A stretch of DNA of 47,795 nt, taken from NCBI GenBank assembly GCA_036387335.1, contig DASVTZ010000008.1, positions 1-47,795 on the forward strand, in the 5' to 3' direction. The DNA comes from Longimicrobium sp. GTDB taxonomy: Bacteria > Gemmatimonadota > Gemmatimonadetes > Longimicrobiales > Longimicrobiaceae. This document shows positions 33,157 to 43,100 of this stretch, one piece after another. The first letter of the stretch is position 1, and each line of letters opens with the position of its first letter. The position numbers and the translations under genes were made by a program. The notes beneath the pieces were generated by a model. The model was not told where the DNA came from, searched no databases, and saw nothing but the letters and a program-made list of their open reading frames with translations.

Positions 33157-36100
33157 ATGTTCATCTCGGATTTCGCCATCAAGAAGCCCGTCGTCACCGT
33201 GGTGACGATGCTGGCGCTGGTGGTGTTCGGCATCTTTGCGCTCATCAATCTGGACACGGACGAGTTCCCTGAGGTCTCGCCGCCCATCGTGAACGTGGCG
33301 GTGCCGTACCCCGGCGCCTCGCCCGACATCGTGGAGCGCGAGGTGGTGGAGCCGATGGAGGAGGCGATCGCCGGGATCAGCGGCGTGGACCGCGTGACCT
33401 CGCAGTCGCTGGACGGCTTCGGCACCATCCTGGTGGAGTTCAACTTCGAAAAGGATCTGCAGCAGGCCACGCAGGACATCCGTGACGCCGTGTCGCAGAT
33501 TCGCGGCGACCTGCCGCCGGAGATGGAGGAGCCGATCCTCACCCGCTTCGACCCGAACGACCAGCCGATCGTCTCGCTGACGCTGTCGTCTCAGGCGCTG
33601 CGCTCCCCCGAGCTCACGCGGCTGGCCGACCCCGGCGTGACGCGGCAGCTGCGCGGCCTGCAGGGCGTGGCCGAGGTGAACGTGGTGGGCGGCGTGGAGC
33701 GCGAGCTGACGGTGGAGGTCGATCCGCAGCGCATGCAGGCGGCGGGCATCGGCATTCCGCAGGTGGTGCAGGCGGTGCAGTCGCAGAACCTGGCCGCGCC
33801 GGTGGGGCGCATCAACGGCGCGCTGGACGAGCGCACCATCCGCCTGCGCGGCCGCCTGGCGAACCCGGCGGAGTTCTCGCAGCTCGTGGTGGCGCAGCGC
33901 GGCGGGCAGATCATCCGCCTGGGCGAGGTCGCCACCGTCCGCGACGGCACCGAGGAGGCGCGGTCGGTGGCGCTCTTCAACGGGCGCCCCGCGGTGGGGA
34001 TCGAGGTGGTGAAGTCGCAGGGGTACAGCACCACCGCCGTCGCCGAGCGGGTGCTGGCCGAGATCACGGAGCTGCAGAAGACGCTGCCGGCCGGCGTGGA
34101 GCTGGGCGTGGTGCAGAACGCCGGCGAGCGGGTGGAGAACTCGGTGAACAACGTGCAGGAGACGCTCATCGAGGGCGCGCTCCTCACGGTGCTCGTCGTC
34201 TTCATCTTCCTCAACTCGTGGCGCAGCACCATCATCACCGGCCTGGCGCTGCCGGTGTCGGTGCTGGCCTCGTTCACGGCGGTGTGGGCCTTCGGCTTCA
34301 CGCTCAACACGATGTCGCTGCTGGGCCTCTCGCTGGCCATCGGCATCCTGATCGACGACGCCATCGTGGTGCGAGAAAACATCGTGCGCCACGTGGAGAT
34401 GGGTAAGGACCACTACACGGCGGCGCGCGAGGGCACGGACGAGATCGGACTGGCCGTGGCGGCCACGACGTTCTCCATCGTCTGCGTCTTCGTGCCCATC
34501 GCCTTCATGGGGAGTTTGGCGGAGCAGTGGTTCGCGCCGTTCGCGCTCACCATCGCCTGCTCGGTGCTGGTGTCTCTCTTCGTGTCGTTCTCGCTGGACC
34601 CGATGCTCTCCGCCTACTGGCCGGACCCGCACGTGCCCGAGAACGAGAAGTGGTGGATCACGCGGATGCTGGACCGCTTCAACCGCTGGTTCGACCACCA
34701 GGCGCACCGCTACCGCCGGGTGATCGGGTGGGCGCTGGACCACCGGCTCTTCATCGTGATGCTGGCGCTGGGGATGTTCCTGGGCGCCCTGCAGATCCCC
34801 GCCACCGGCATCCTGGGCTTCGCCGTGGTGCTGGGGATGGCGCTGCTGGCCGCCGTCGTCGCCCCGCTCGTACCCATCGGGCGCAGGCGCCGCGGCAAGA
34901 TCCTGGGCGGCATCGGGCGAGCGGCGGTGGTGCTGGGCTCGCTGATGATCGGGATGATGGCGGCAGGGATGGTGCCCGTCGTCTTCAAGCTGGGCGGCGA
35001 GTTCTTCCCCGCCGACGACCGCAGCGAGTTCATGGTGGAGATCGACACTCCGCCGGGCAGCAACCTGGCCTACACGCAGATGAAGGCCGAGGAGGTGGCG
35101 TCGCTGGCCCGCGGCAAGCCCGAGGTGCGCTACACCTACACCACGGTGGGCGGGCGCGGCGGGGCGGTGGACGAGGCGACGGTCTACATCCGCCTCACCC
35201 CCAAGGGCGACCGCGCGCGCGGGCAGGACGAGATCGCGGCCGAGCTTCGCGAAGAGGCCAAGCGCATCGGCGGGGCGGAGGCGGCGCTGGCCACGGGCGG
35301 CTTCGGCAACCAGAAGCAGATCCAGATCCAGCTTCGCGGGCCGGACCTGGCCACCCTCAACACCCTCGCCGAGCAGGTGATGGCTGAGGTGAAGCAGGTG
35401 CCCGGCGCGGTGGACGTCAGCCTCTCCACCAAAGGCCAGCGCCCGGAGCTCACGGTGGAGCTGAACCGCGGGCTGGCGGGGTCGCTGGGCGTGACGGCGG
35501 GCCAGGTCGCGCAGGCCCTCCGCCCCGCCTTCGCCGGCATCGATGCGGGCGACTGGGTGGACCCCTCGGGCGAGACGCGCGACGTGTACGTGCGCTTCTC
35601 CGCGGAGGCGCGCAGCCGCACGGCCAACCTGGAGGCGGTGCCGCTGGTGCTCCCGCCGACGGGCGCGGGCGGGCCGGTCTCGGTGCCGCTGGGGCAGGTG
35701 GCCCGCGTGCAGCGCAACCTGGGCCCCGCCGTCATCAGCCACCTGGACCGCGAGCGCGTCATCAACGTGGAGGCTAACACGGAGGGCGTCCCGCTGACCG
35801 ACGTGGTCGCCGGCATCACCCAGCGGCTGGAGAAGGTCAACGTCCCGGTGGGCTACCAGGTGTCGCAGGGCGGCGAGACGGAGGACCAGAACGAGGTGTT
35901 CGGGCGCATCTTCTTCGCGCTGGGCGTGGCGGTGATGCTGATGTACCTGATCCTGGTCGTGCAGTTCGGCTCGTTCCTGGACCCGCTTCCCATCATGTTC
36001 TCCCTGCCGCTCTCGCTGGTGGGGGTGATGCTGGGGCTGCGCATCACGGGGAACACGCTCAACATCATGAGCATGATCGGCGTGATCCTGCTGATGGGGA

Positions 36101-36528
36101 TCGTGGCCAAGAACGCCATCCTGCTGATCGACTTCGCCATCTGGTCGCAGGAGAAGGGGCTGCCGCGGCGCGAGGCGCTGATCGAGGCGGGCGCCATCCG
36201 CCTGCGCCCGATCCTGATGACGACGTTCGCGCTGATCGCCGGCATGATCCCGGTGGCGCTGGGGTCGGGCGAGGGGGCGCAGTTCCGCTCACCGCTGGGG
36301 GTGGCCGTGATCGGCGGCACCATCACCTCCACCCTGCTCACCCTGATCGCGATCCCGACGTTCTACGAGATCCTGGACGAGCTGCGCGAGAACACGATGG
36401 CGTTCTTTGGGCGCAAGTCCACGCACGCAGCGGGTGCGCATGGCGGCGGGCACGGTGGCGGCGGGCATGGCGACGAGCGCCCGCGCCGGGTGACGGTGCT
36501 GGAGCCGGAGGCGGTGCCGGGGGATTGA
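33157..36528 (+). CDS. RND efflux pump, inner-membrane transporter
   Basis: The 1123-residue protein is an HAE1-like RND transporter: N-terminal helix (PVVTVVTMLALVVFGIFAL), porter-domain motif AVPYPGASPDIVEREV, TM4 with the proton-relay aspartates GILIDDAIVV (Asp400, Asp401), and C-terminal TM10-12 (GVILLMGIVAKNAILLIDFAI; RLRPILMTTFALIAGMIPVAL). It exports drugs, detergents or similar compounds by proton antiport. Two oddities: residues about 548-610 add two hydrophobic segments around an RRRRGK loop between TM7 and the FFP motif, and the C-terminus ends in a His/Gly-rich tail (AHGGGHGGGGHG). GGAG lies upstream of the ATG. Confidence 0.92.
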   Translation: MFISDFAIKKPVVTVVTMLALVVFGIFALINLDTDEFPEVSPPIVNVAVPYPGASPDIVEREVVEPMEEAIAGISGVDRVTSQSLDGFGTILVEFNFEKDLQQATQDIRDAVSQIRGDLPPEMEEPILTRFDPNDQPIVSLTLSSQALRSPELTRLADPGVTRQLRGLQGVAEVNVVGGVERELTVEVDPQRMQAAGIGIPQVVQAVQSQNLAAPVGRINGALDERTIRLRGRLANPAEFSQLVVAQRGGQIIRLGEVATVRDGTEEARSVALFNGRPAVGIEVVKSQGYSTTAVAERVLAEITELQKTLPAGVELGVVQNAGERVENSVNNVQETLIEGALLTVLVVFIFLNSWRSTIITGLALPVSVLASFTAVWAFGFTLNTMSLLGLSLAIGILIDDAIVVRENIVRHVEMGKDHYTAAREGTDEIGLAVAATTFSIVCVFVPIAFMGSLAEQWFAPFALTIACSVLVSLFVSFSLDPMLSAYWPDPHVPENEKWWITRMLDRFNRWFDHQAHRYRRVIGWALDHRLFIVMLALGMFLGALQIPATGILGFAVVLGMALLAAVVAPLVPIGRRRRGKILGGIGRAAVVLGSLMIGMMAAGMVPVVFKLGGEFFPADDRSEFMVEIDTPPGSNLAYTQMKAEEVASLARGKPEVRYTYTTVGGRGGAVDEATVYIRLTPKGDRARGQDEIAAELREEAKRIGGAEAALATGGFGNQKQIQIQLRGPDLATLNTLAEQVMAEVKQVPGAVDVSLSTKGQRPELTVELNRGLAGSLGVTAGQVAQALRPAFAGIDAGDWVDPSGETRDVYVRFSAEARSRTANLEAVPLVLPPTGAGGPVSVPLGQVARVQRNLGPAVISHLDRERVINVEANTEGVPLTDVVAGITQRLEKVNVPVGYQVSQGGETEDQNEVFGRIFFALGVAVMLMYLILVVQFGSFLDPLPIMFSLPLSLVGVMLGLRITGNTLNIMSMIGVILLMGIVAKNAILLIDFAIWSQEKGLPRREALIEAGAIRLRPILMTTFALIAGMIPVALGSGEGAQFRSPLGVAVIGGTITSTLLTLIAIPTFYEILDELRENTMAFFGRKSTHAAGAHGGGHGGGGHGDERPRRVTVLEPEAVPGD

Positions 36529-36530
36529 GG

Positions 36531-36600
36531 GGCCCTCACCCCCCGGCCCCCTCTCCCGATAACAGGAGAGGGTGCCCCTCTCGTTCTCGGGAGAGGGGGA
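36531..36600. repeat. GC-rich hairpin repeat, family A
   Basis: GGCCCTCACCCCCCGGCCCC, then CTCTCCCGATAACAGGAGAG, then a degenerate second half ending CGGGAGAGGGGGA. It starts right after the RND pump stop codon and may help end that transcript. Confidence 0.8.
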
Positions 36601-36640
36601 GAACAGCGGGCCGGTGGCCGATGGCCGGGCGACGGGGCGC

Positions 36641-36750
36641 GGGAGGGCACGGGCAGCCACGTGGGGCGGCCCCTACAGGGGGTCGGGGTGCGTTGCCGGA
36701 GTTTGGCGCGCGGGAGAGGGTGGGCAGACACGCAGGTCAGCCCCTACCGG
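36641..36750. repeat. Composite repeat, family B (copy 2)
   Basis: GGGAGGGCACGGGCAGCCAC followed by GTGGGGCGGCCCCTACAGGG, then 40 bases later GGGCAGACACGCAGGTCAGC followed by CCCTACCGG. Same order and spacing as copy 1 at 26533. Confidence 0.85.
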
Positions 36751-36770
36751 AATCCGGGCGACGCAAACCG

Positions 36771-36855
36771 CCCCCTCTCATGATAACGGCGAGGGCGCAG
36801 CCCTCTCCTGTTATCGGGAGAGGGGGCAGCGAGGAACGAGCGGGGGTGAGGGCGA
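36771..36855. repeat. GC-rich hairpin repeat, family A
   Basis: CCCCCTCTCATGATAACGGC, GCAGCCCTCTCCTGTTATCG, then GAGGAACGAGCGGGGGTGAG. The last part is the reverse complement of the leader seen in the copy at 21911, so this copy runs in the opposite direction. Confidence 0.85.
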
Positions 36856-36873
36856 GCTAAACGGTTGTTCCGG

Positions 36874-36902
36874 TTGCATTTAGGTGTAATCTGTTGTAAA
36901 TT
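36874..36902 (+). promoter_or_regulatory. Candidate promoter of the mla operon
   Basis: TTGCAT and TAAATT are 17 bases apart, in an AT-richer patch 50-80 bases before the mlaE ATG. The match to consensus is moderate (three and four of six). Confidence 0.4.
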
Positions 36903-36952
36903 CGCGGCTTAGCTTCGGTGGGGTTGGAGCGGGCCTTACAGGGGGGAAGGCG

Positions 36953-37807
36953 ATGCAGGCGGAGAGAGAGGCCACGGAGCACGCCACGCTCCCCGAGGCA
37001 CGGCAGCGCACCCGGGTGCGGCCGCTGCGGCCGGTGGAGAAGGGGCTCGGCGGGCTGGGACGCGGGGCGGAGAACCTGCTCGCCCACCTCGGGAACATCG
37101 GGTCGCTGGTGTGGCAGACGGCCGTGTACCTGTTCACCGGGCGCATTCCGCTGCGCGAGGTGGTGCGGCAGATGTACTGGATGGGCGTGTCGTCGGTGCC
37201 CATCGTGCTGGTGACCGGGATCCTGGCCGGCGTGGTGACCTCGCAGCAGGGCGGCTACCAGTTCACCGGCTCCGTGCCGCTGTACGTGCTGGGAAGCGTC
37301 GTGACCTCGTCGGTGGTGCTGGAGCTGGGGCCCATCATGACGGCCGTGGTGCTCATCGGCCGCGTGGGCGCGCGCATTACCGCCGAGCTGGGGACCATGC
37401 AGGTGTCCGAGCAGATCGACGCGCTCCACTCGCTGGGGCGCGACCCGGTGCGCACGCTGGTGTCGCCCCGCATCATCGCGGGGATCATCGTGGTGCCCTG
37501 CCTGGTGGGGCTCGCCAACACGGCCGGCATCCTGAGCGGGATGTTCTCCGCGCAGGCCACCATCGGGCTGAGCGCGGACTCGTTCCTGTACGGCGCGCAG
37601 CTCTGGTGGCACAGCTGGGACCTCTTCTACTCGCTGTGCAAGGGCGTGGTCTTCGGCTTCGTGATCCCGCTGATCGCCAGCCACATGGGGCTCACCACCC
37701 GCGGCGGCGCCGAGGGCGTGGGGAAGGCCACGACGAGCGCGGTGGTGCTGATGACGCTCGCCGTCCTCTTCCTGGACGCGCTCTTTCCGCCCCTCCTCCT
37801 CAACTGA
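36953..37807 (+). CDS. mlaE: MlaE-type ABC permease of the MCE phospholipid transport system
   Basis: The 284-residue protein matches the MlaE permease family: a soluble start of about 60 residues, then SSVPIVLVTGILAGVVTSQQGGYQFTG, LELGPIMTAVVLIGRVGARITAELGTM (the family signature), VSPRIIAGIIVVPCLVGLAN and a last helix TTSAVVLMTLAVLFLDALFPPLLL. It forms the membrane core that moves phospholipids or related hydrophobic compounds between membranes. A purine-rich GGGGGGAAGG precedes the ATG. Its stop overlaps the first possible start of mlaF. Confidence 0.93.
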   Translation: MQAEREATEHATLPEARQRTRVRPLRPVEKGLGGLGRGAENLLAHLGNIGSLVWQTAVYLFTGRIPLREVVRQMYWMGVSSVPIVLVTGILAGVVTSQQGGYQFTGSVPLYVLGSVVTSSVVLELGPIMTAVVLIGRVGARITAELGTMQVSEQIDALHSLGRDPVRTLVSPRIIAGIIVVPCLVGLANTAGILSGMFSAQATIGLSADSFLYGAQLWWHSWDLFYSLCKGVVFGFVIPLIASHMGLTTRGGAEGVGKATTSAVVLMTLAVLFLDALFPPLLLN

Positions 37808-37821
37808 TGATGGAGGGAGCG

Positions 37822-38598
37822 ATGAACGGCCAGCCGATGGTGGAGTACCGCGACCTGCACAAGCGCTTCGACCGGCCCATCCTGGCCGGGGTGAACCTGC
37901 AGATCGGGCGCGGCGAGACGCTGGCGGTGGTGGGGCACTCCGGCACGGGCAAGAGCGTGCTGCTCAAGACCACCATCGGGCTGATCCACCCCGAGCGCGG
38001 CGACGTGGTGATCGACGGCGATTCGGTCGTCAACGCACCCAAGCGCACGCTGGACAAGATCCGCCGCAAGGTGGGCTACGTATTCCAGAACGCGGCCCTG
38101 TTCGACTCGATGACGGTGTTCGAGAACGTGTCGCAGGGGCTCAGCGACCAGGAGCAGCGCGAGGCGGGGGAGGAGGAGGTGCTGCGGCGCGTGGTGAACG
38201 CGCTGGAGCTGGTGAACCTGGACCCCAACGCGGTGCTCGGTAAGATCCCCTCCGAGCTCTCGGGCGGGATGAGGAAGCGGGTGGGGATCGCGCGGGCCAT
38301 CGTGTCGCGCCCGCAGATCCTGCTGTACGACGAGCCGGTCACGGGGCTCGACCCGGTCAACGCGACGGTGGTCCACCGGCTGATCGCCCGCCTGGCGGGG
38401 GAGCTGGGGGTGACCTCCATCATCGTGACGCACGACATCGAGGGGGCGCTCCCCATCTCCGACCGGGTGGCGATGCTGGACCACGGGGAGATCCGCTTCG
38501 TGGGCACGCCGGACGAGTTCCGGGCGAGCCGCGATCCGCTGGTGAGGGCGTTCCTGGAGCGCGACGTTCCCGACTCAGACCTGCTCGAGGCAGTATAA
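37822..38598 (+). CDS. mlaF: MlaF-type ABC ATPase
   Basis: The 258-residue protein has Walker A GHSGTGKS (38-45), Q-loop VFQNAALFDSMTVFENV, the Mla-family signature LSGGMRKRVGIARAI and Walker B ILLYDEPVTGLDPV. It powers MlaE. I chose ATG 37822 because GGAGG lies five bases upstream; ATGs at 37807 and 37810 are in frame and would give five or four extra residues, with 37807 overlapping the mlaE stop. The stop TAA shares its last base with the mlaD ATG. Confidence 0.93.
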   Translation: MNGQPMVEYRDLHKRFDRPILAGVNLQIGRGETLAVVGHSGTGKSVLLKTTIGLIHPERGDVVIDGDSVVNAPKRTLDKIRRKVGYVFQNAALFDSMTVFENVSQGLSDQEQREAGEEEVLRRVVNALELVNLDPNAVLGKIPSELSGGMRKRVGIARAIVSRPQILLYDEPVTGLDPVNATVVHRLIARLAGELGVTSIIVTHDIEGALPISDRVAMLDHGEIRFVGTPDEFRASRDPLVRAFLERDVPDSDLLEAV

Positions 38599-39593
38599 TG
38601 ATACAGCGCGCAGATGGCGGGGCCCCCACGGCCCCGCGCAACCGAATCCCTAGCGAGGACCTCGCCACCGTGAGCGTCGCACGCACTCCCCGCCGCGAAG
38701 TGCAGGTCGGCATCTTCGTGCTGGTGGGCATCCTTTCCGTGCTCTTCGCCCTCTTCCTGCTCACCGACCCGGGCACCTTCCGCGGCCGGTACTACATCTC
38801 CACGCTGGTGGAGACGGCGGGCGGGATCCGAAAGGGCGACCCGGTGCAGCTCCGGGGCGTGAACATCGGCCGCATCCGCTCCTTCGAGATCCAGGACAAC
38901 GGCGTCCGGGTGCGGATGGAGCTGGAGGGCGAGTACCCGGTGCCCTCCGACTCGCGCGTGTACCTGAGCAGCAACGGGCTGCTGGGCGGCGTCGTCGCCA
39001 CCATCCTCCCGGGCCGCTCGCGGCAGAAGCTGGCGGACGGCGGCATCCTGCCCTCCACGGACGCGGCCGGCGCCGGCGCCAGCGACATCATGGCCACCGC
39101 CACCGCCGTCGGCACGCGCGCGGACACCGTTCTTGGCCGGGCACAGGCCCTTCTGAGCCAGCAGACGATCGGTGCCGTGCAGACGAGCGCCACCGAGTTG
39201 CAGGCGATGCTGACGGAGCTCAGCGCGCTGGCCGCCGAGCAGCGGCGCGAGCTGCAGGGCGTCTCCGGCTCGCTGCGCCGCTCGGCCGCGGGCGTCGAGG
39301 GCGCCGCGACGCGTCCGGAGCTGGCGCGCGCCATCGCCCGCACCGACTCCATCTCGCTGCGGATGGACGCGGCGGCCCGCTCGTTCAACGCCGCCGGCGA
39401 ATCCATGGCGAGCATCGCCGGCCGCATCGACCGCGGCGAGGGCACGCTGGGCAAGCTGAGCCGTGACGAGTCGCTCTACAACAACCTCAACGCCGCCGCC
39501 GCCAACATCAACCAGACAGCCACGCGCTACGGGTCGCTGGCAGAGGACATCCAGGCGAACCCGAAGAAGTACATCAATTTGCGGGTGTTTTAG
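38598..39593 (+). CDS. mlaD: MCE-domain substrate-binding protein (MlaD family)
   Basis: The 331-residue protein has a short cytoplasmic head, one membrane helix (VGIFVLVGILSVLFALFLL, 37-55) and an MCE domain (about 64-145; ETAGGIRKGDPVQLRGVNIGRIRSFEI, SSNGLLGGVVATILPG). A helical tail of about 180 residues follows, ending in the family tail EGTLGKLSRDESLYNNL...DIQANPKKYINLRVF. The long tail is typical of MCE proteins outside the enterobacterial MlaD form and may make a periplasmic tube. No mlaC or mlaB gene follows. Confidence 0.92.
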   Translation: MIQRADGGAPTAPRNRIPSEDLATVSVARTPRREVQVGIFVLVGILSVLFALFLLTDPGTFRGRYYISTLVETAGGIRKGDPVQLRGVNIGRIRSFEIQDNGVRVRMELEGEYPVPSDSRVYLSSNGLLGGVVATILPGRSRQKLADGGILPSTDAAGAGASDIMATATAVGTRADTVLGRAQALLSQQTIGAVQTSATELQAMLTELSALAAEQRRELQGVSGSLRRSAAGVEGAATRPELARAIARTDSISLRMDAAARSFNAAGESMASIAGRIDRGEGTLGKLSRDESLYNNLNAAAANINQTATRYGSLAEDIQANPKKYINLRVF

Positions 39594-39599
39594 AGGGGG

Positions 39600-39652
39600 C
39601 CCCCTCCCCCGCTCGTTCCTCGCGACCCCTCCCCCAAACCGCGGGGGAGGGG
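39600..39652. repeat. GC-rich hairpin repeat, family A (variant)
   Basis: CCCCCTCCCCCGCTCGTTCC, then CGACCCCTCCCCCAAACCGC and GGGGGAGGGG. It starts eight bases after the mlaD stop codon and could end that transcript. Confidence 0.75.
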
Positions 39653-39690
39653 TGTTTGCGTGCATCCGTGCCGGTCTTGCCGCACCGTCA

Positions 39691-39800
39691 CCGGTAGGGG
39701 CAGACCTGCGTGTCTGCCCGCCCTCGCCCCCACCGCGACGCCCGCCATTCGGGGCCGACACCCGTAGGGGCCGCCCATGTGGCTGCCCGTGCCCTCCCCA
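39691..39800. repeat. Composite repeat, family B (copy 3, inverted)
   Basis: CCGGTAGGGGCAGACCTGCG then TGTCTGCCCG, followed after about 40 bases by CCGTAGGGGCCGCCCATGTG and GCTGCCCGTGCCCTCCCC: the reverse complement of the units at 26533 and 36641 in the reverse order. Confidence 0.85.
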
Positions 39801-40129
39801 CCACCATCGCTCGCGCTTCCGGCCCCGCCCTCTTAGGTGCGTGCGGCACCGGGTGGCGCCCGCGAGGGTCACAGATTCCATGCGCGCCACGATTTAGAGG
39901 AAGAACGATCCCGCGGTGCTTTCCGCCCGCGACGGGTACTTGCGTGACAGTCAGCGTGGTTTGGCCCGTCGCTATGAACGAATGTGTACCCACGGGCCGC
40001 ACTTTATGTTACATTAGATGTTCCGCCTTCACGCTCTGATGTTCCAGCCCGCATTCGGCCATCTCCCAGACCCTTTGCTTGTGTCGCGGCCGTTCCGCCG
40101 CGCACCCGCAGCAGCCATATATTTCAGCA

Positions 40130-43100
40130 ATGAACCAGCAGACCCTCACCCCTCAAGACCGCGTACTCCGAATCGACGAGATCCGGCGCCGCATAGACGC
40201 GCTCCGGGCGGAGATGCGCGAGCTCGGCGGCGACGAGCGCACCACGCTGTTCCCGCGCGACCGCGAAGCCAGCGAGGTGCTGCAGGCTTCCATCGACGCG
40301 CTCTCCGCGCACCTGGCCGTGGTGGACGGGGAAGGCGCCATCGTGGCCGTGAACGAGGCGTGGCGCCGCTTCGGCGAGGAGAACGGGGCCGCACGCAGCT
40401 ACCTGGGCGAGAGCTACACCGGCGTCTGCGCCCGCGTGCGCGGCGGCGACGGCGACATGGCCAGGCGCACCGCCGAAGGGATCCGCGCCGTGCTGGCCGG
40501 GGAGACGGACTTCTTCACCCTCCAGTATCCCTGCCACACGCCACGCGAGCGGCTCTGGTTCCAGCTTCGGGTGACGCCGCTCGTGTCGGACGGGGTGCGG
40601 CACGCCGTGGTGGCGCACGAGAACGTGACCGCCGAGCAGAGCGCCCGCGCCGAGGCCGAGGCCGAACGCGACCGCGCCGTGCGCATCCTCGAAAGCGTGA
40701 CCGACGCCTTCTTTGCGCTCGACGAGGACTGGCGCTTCCGCTACCTGAACCCACAGGCCGAGCCGCTCCTGCGCCGGCGGCGCGATGAGCTGCTGGGGCG
40801 CCGCATCTGGGACGAGTTTCCCGAGGCGGTGGGGACGGTGTTCGAAACGGAGTACCGCGCCGTGGTGGAGACGGGCCTGCCCAGGACCTTCGAGACCTAC
40901 TTCGCCCCGCTGGAGGGGTGGTTCGAGGTGAACGCCCACCCCAACGACGGCGGGGTGTCCGTTTACTTCCGCGACGTCACCCGCCGCCGGCAGCGCGACG
41001 AGGAGGCCGCGAAGTTCACCGAGCGGCTCGCCGAGGAGCGGAGCCTGCTGAACGCCGTGGTGCAGCAGCTCCCGGTGGGGGTCATCATCGCCGAGGCGCC
41101 GTCGGGGCGCCTGATCCTGGGGAACCGCAAGATCGACGAGATCTGGAGCCACGGCTACATGTCGTCCGGCTCGGTGAGCGAGTACGGGGACTGGGAGGGG
41201 TACCACCCGGACGGGCGGCGCGTGCGGGCGGAGGAGTGGCCGCTGGCCCGCGCGCTGCGCACGGGGCGCAGCGTGGTGGACGAGACGTACGAGATCGTGC
41301 GGCCGGACGGGGTGCGCGGCACGGCCCGGCTGAGCGCCACGCCCGTGGCGGACGCGCGGGGCGACATCGTGGCCGGAGTGGTGATCGCGGCCGACATCAC
41401 CGCCGAGGCGGCCGCCGCGCGCGCCGTGCGGGCCAGCGAGGAGCGCTACCGCCTGGTGTTCAGCGCCACAAACGACGTGCTGTGGGACTGGGAGCTGGCG
41501 AGCGACACGCTGGAGTGGAACGAGGCGCTCACCGCCGTCCTCCGCCACCCGCGCGGCAGCGGCATCACGAACCTCGCCTGGTGGGAGGAGCGCATCCACC
41601 CCGAAGAGCGCGCGCGCGTCGTCGCCAGGCTGCGGTCGGCCCTGGACGGGAGCGACCTCACCTGGTCCGACGAGTACCGCTTCGCGCGCGGGGACGGGAG
41701 CTACGTGCGCATCCTGGACCGCGCCTACCTCCTGCGCGAGGCGGACGGCCGCCCGGTGCGGATGATCGGCTCCATGCTGGACCTCTCGGAGCGTGACCGC
41801 GTGGAAGACGCCGTGCGCCTGCAGGCGCTCCTGCTGGACACGGTGCAGCAGGCCGTGATCGCCACCGACCTGGACGGCGCCATCACCTCGTGGAACCCGT
41901 ACGCCGAGCAGCTCTACGGCTGGCGCGCGGACGAGGTGCTCGGGCTCACGCGGCGCGAGCTGTTCGGCGCCGACATCGACGAGGCGGACGCCGAGGCCGC
42001 GGAGGCGCTGGCCAGCGGCGAGAGCTGGACGGGGGAGCTGACGCTGACGCGGCGCGACGGCCGCCCCCTGACGGTGATCGCCACCCGCTCGCCGGTGCAG
42101 GACTCCACGGGGCGCACCATCGGCGTGGTGGGCGTCTCCACCGACCTCACCGAGCAGCGCAACCTGCAGGAGCAGCTCCGCCAGTCGCAGAAGATGGAGG
42201 CGGTGGGGATGCTGGCGGGCGGGGTGGCGCACGACTTCAACAACGTGCTCACCGTCATCGGCGGCAACGTGAGCCTCCTGCTGTCCGACACTCCGGCGGA
42301 CGACCCGCGCCAGGAGGACCTGCGCGAGATCCGCCAGGCGGCGGAGCGCGCCGCCTCGCTCACGCGCCAGCTCCTGGCGTTCAGCCGCCGCCAGATCCTG
42401 AAGCCGCAGAGCCTGCAGGTGGGCTCGCTGGTCTCCGACATGCTCCCCATGCTGCGGCGCCTGATCGGCGAGGACGTGGATCTCCACTTCAACGCCCGCG
42501 ACCAGGCGGTGAGCGTGGAGGCCGACCCGGGGCAGCTGGAGCAGGTGCTGATGAACCTGACGGTGAACGCGCGCGACGCCATGCCACACGGCGGGCGCAT
42601 CTCCATCGAGACGGCGGAGGCGGAGTTCGACGGCTCGCAGCGGGCGTGGGACGGGTCGCTGATCCCGGCGGGGCGCTACGTGATGCTGGCGGTGAGCGAC
42701 ACGGGGAGCGGGATGCCGCCGGAGGTGATGGGGCACATCTTCGAGCCCTTCTTCACCACCAAGGAGGTGGGGCGCGGCACGGGGCTCGGGCTGTCGACGG
42801 TGTACGGAATCGTGCGGCAGAGCGGGGGGCACCTCTGGGTGTACTCGGAGGTGGGCGTGGGGAGCGTCTTCAAGATCTACCTCTCCGCCGCGGCGGCCGG
42901 GCGCCCCGCGCGCACCCCGGCCGACCCGGCGGCGGCGGGGGGCACGGAGACCATCCTGCTGGTGGAGGACGAGGACGCGGTGCGGATGGTGGCGCGCCGC
43001 GCGCTCACCCGCTCCGGCTATGCCGTTCTGGAGTGCCGCAACGGCGTGGAGGCCATCGAGATGGCGGAGCGGCACGGCGGCGTCATCGACCTGGTGCTGA

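Larger units (their letters stand above)
36529..36952. other. Repeat-filled gap between efflux and Mla operons
   Basis: The 424 bases hold, in order, a family A hairpin, a family B composite repeat, a second family A hairpin, and the Mla promoter region. No gene is seen. Confidence 0.7.
39594..40129. other. Repeat-bearing gap between mlaD and a hybrid kinase
   Basis: The 536 bases hold a family A hairpin (39600), an inverted family B repeat (39691) and then about 330 bases leading to the kinase start. An AT-richer patch (CTTTATGTTACATTAG) near 40003-40018 is a possible -10 region. No gene is seen. Confidence 0.6.

Noticed and set aside
32032-35742. A 1236-codon open frame on the minus strand
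   Set aside because: It lies opposite the RND adaptor and pump genes, is rich in His, Arg and Gly without domains, and results from the GC-rich third codon positions of the true genes.
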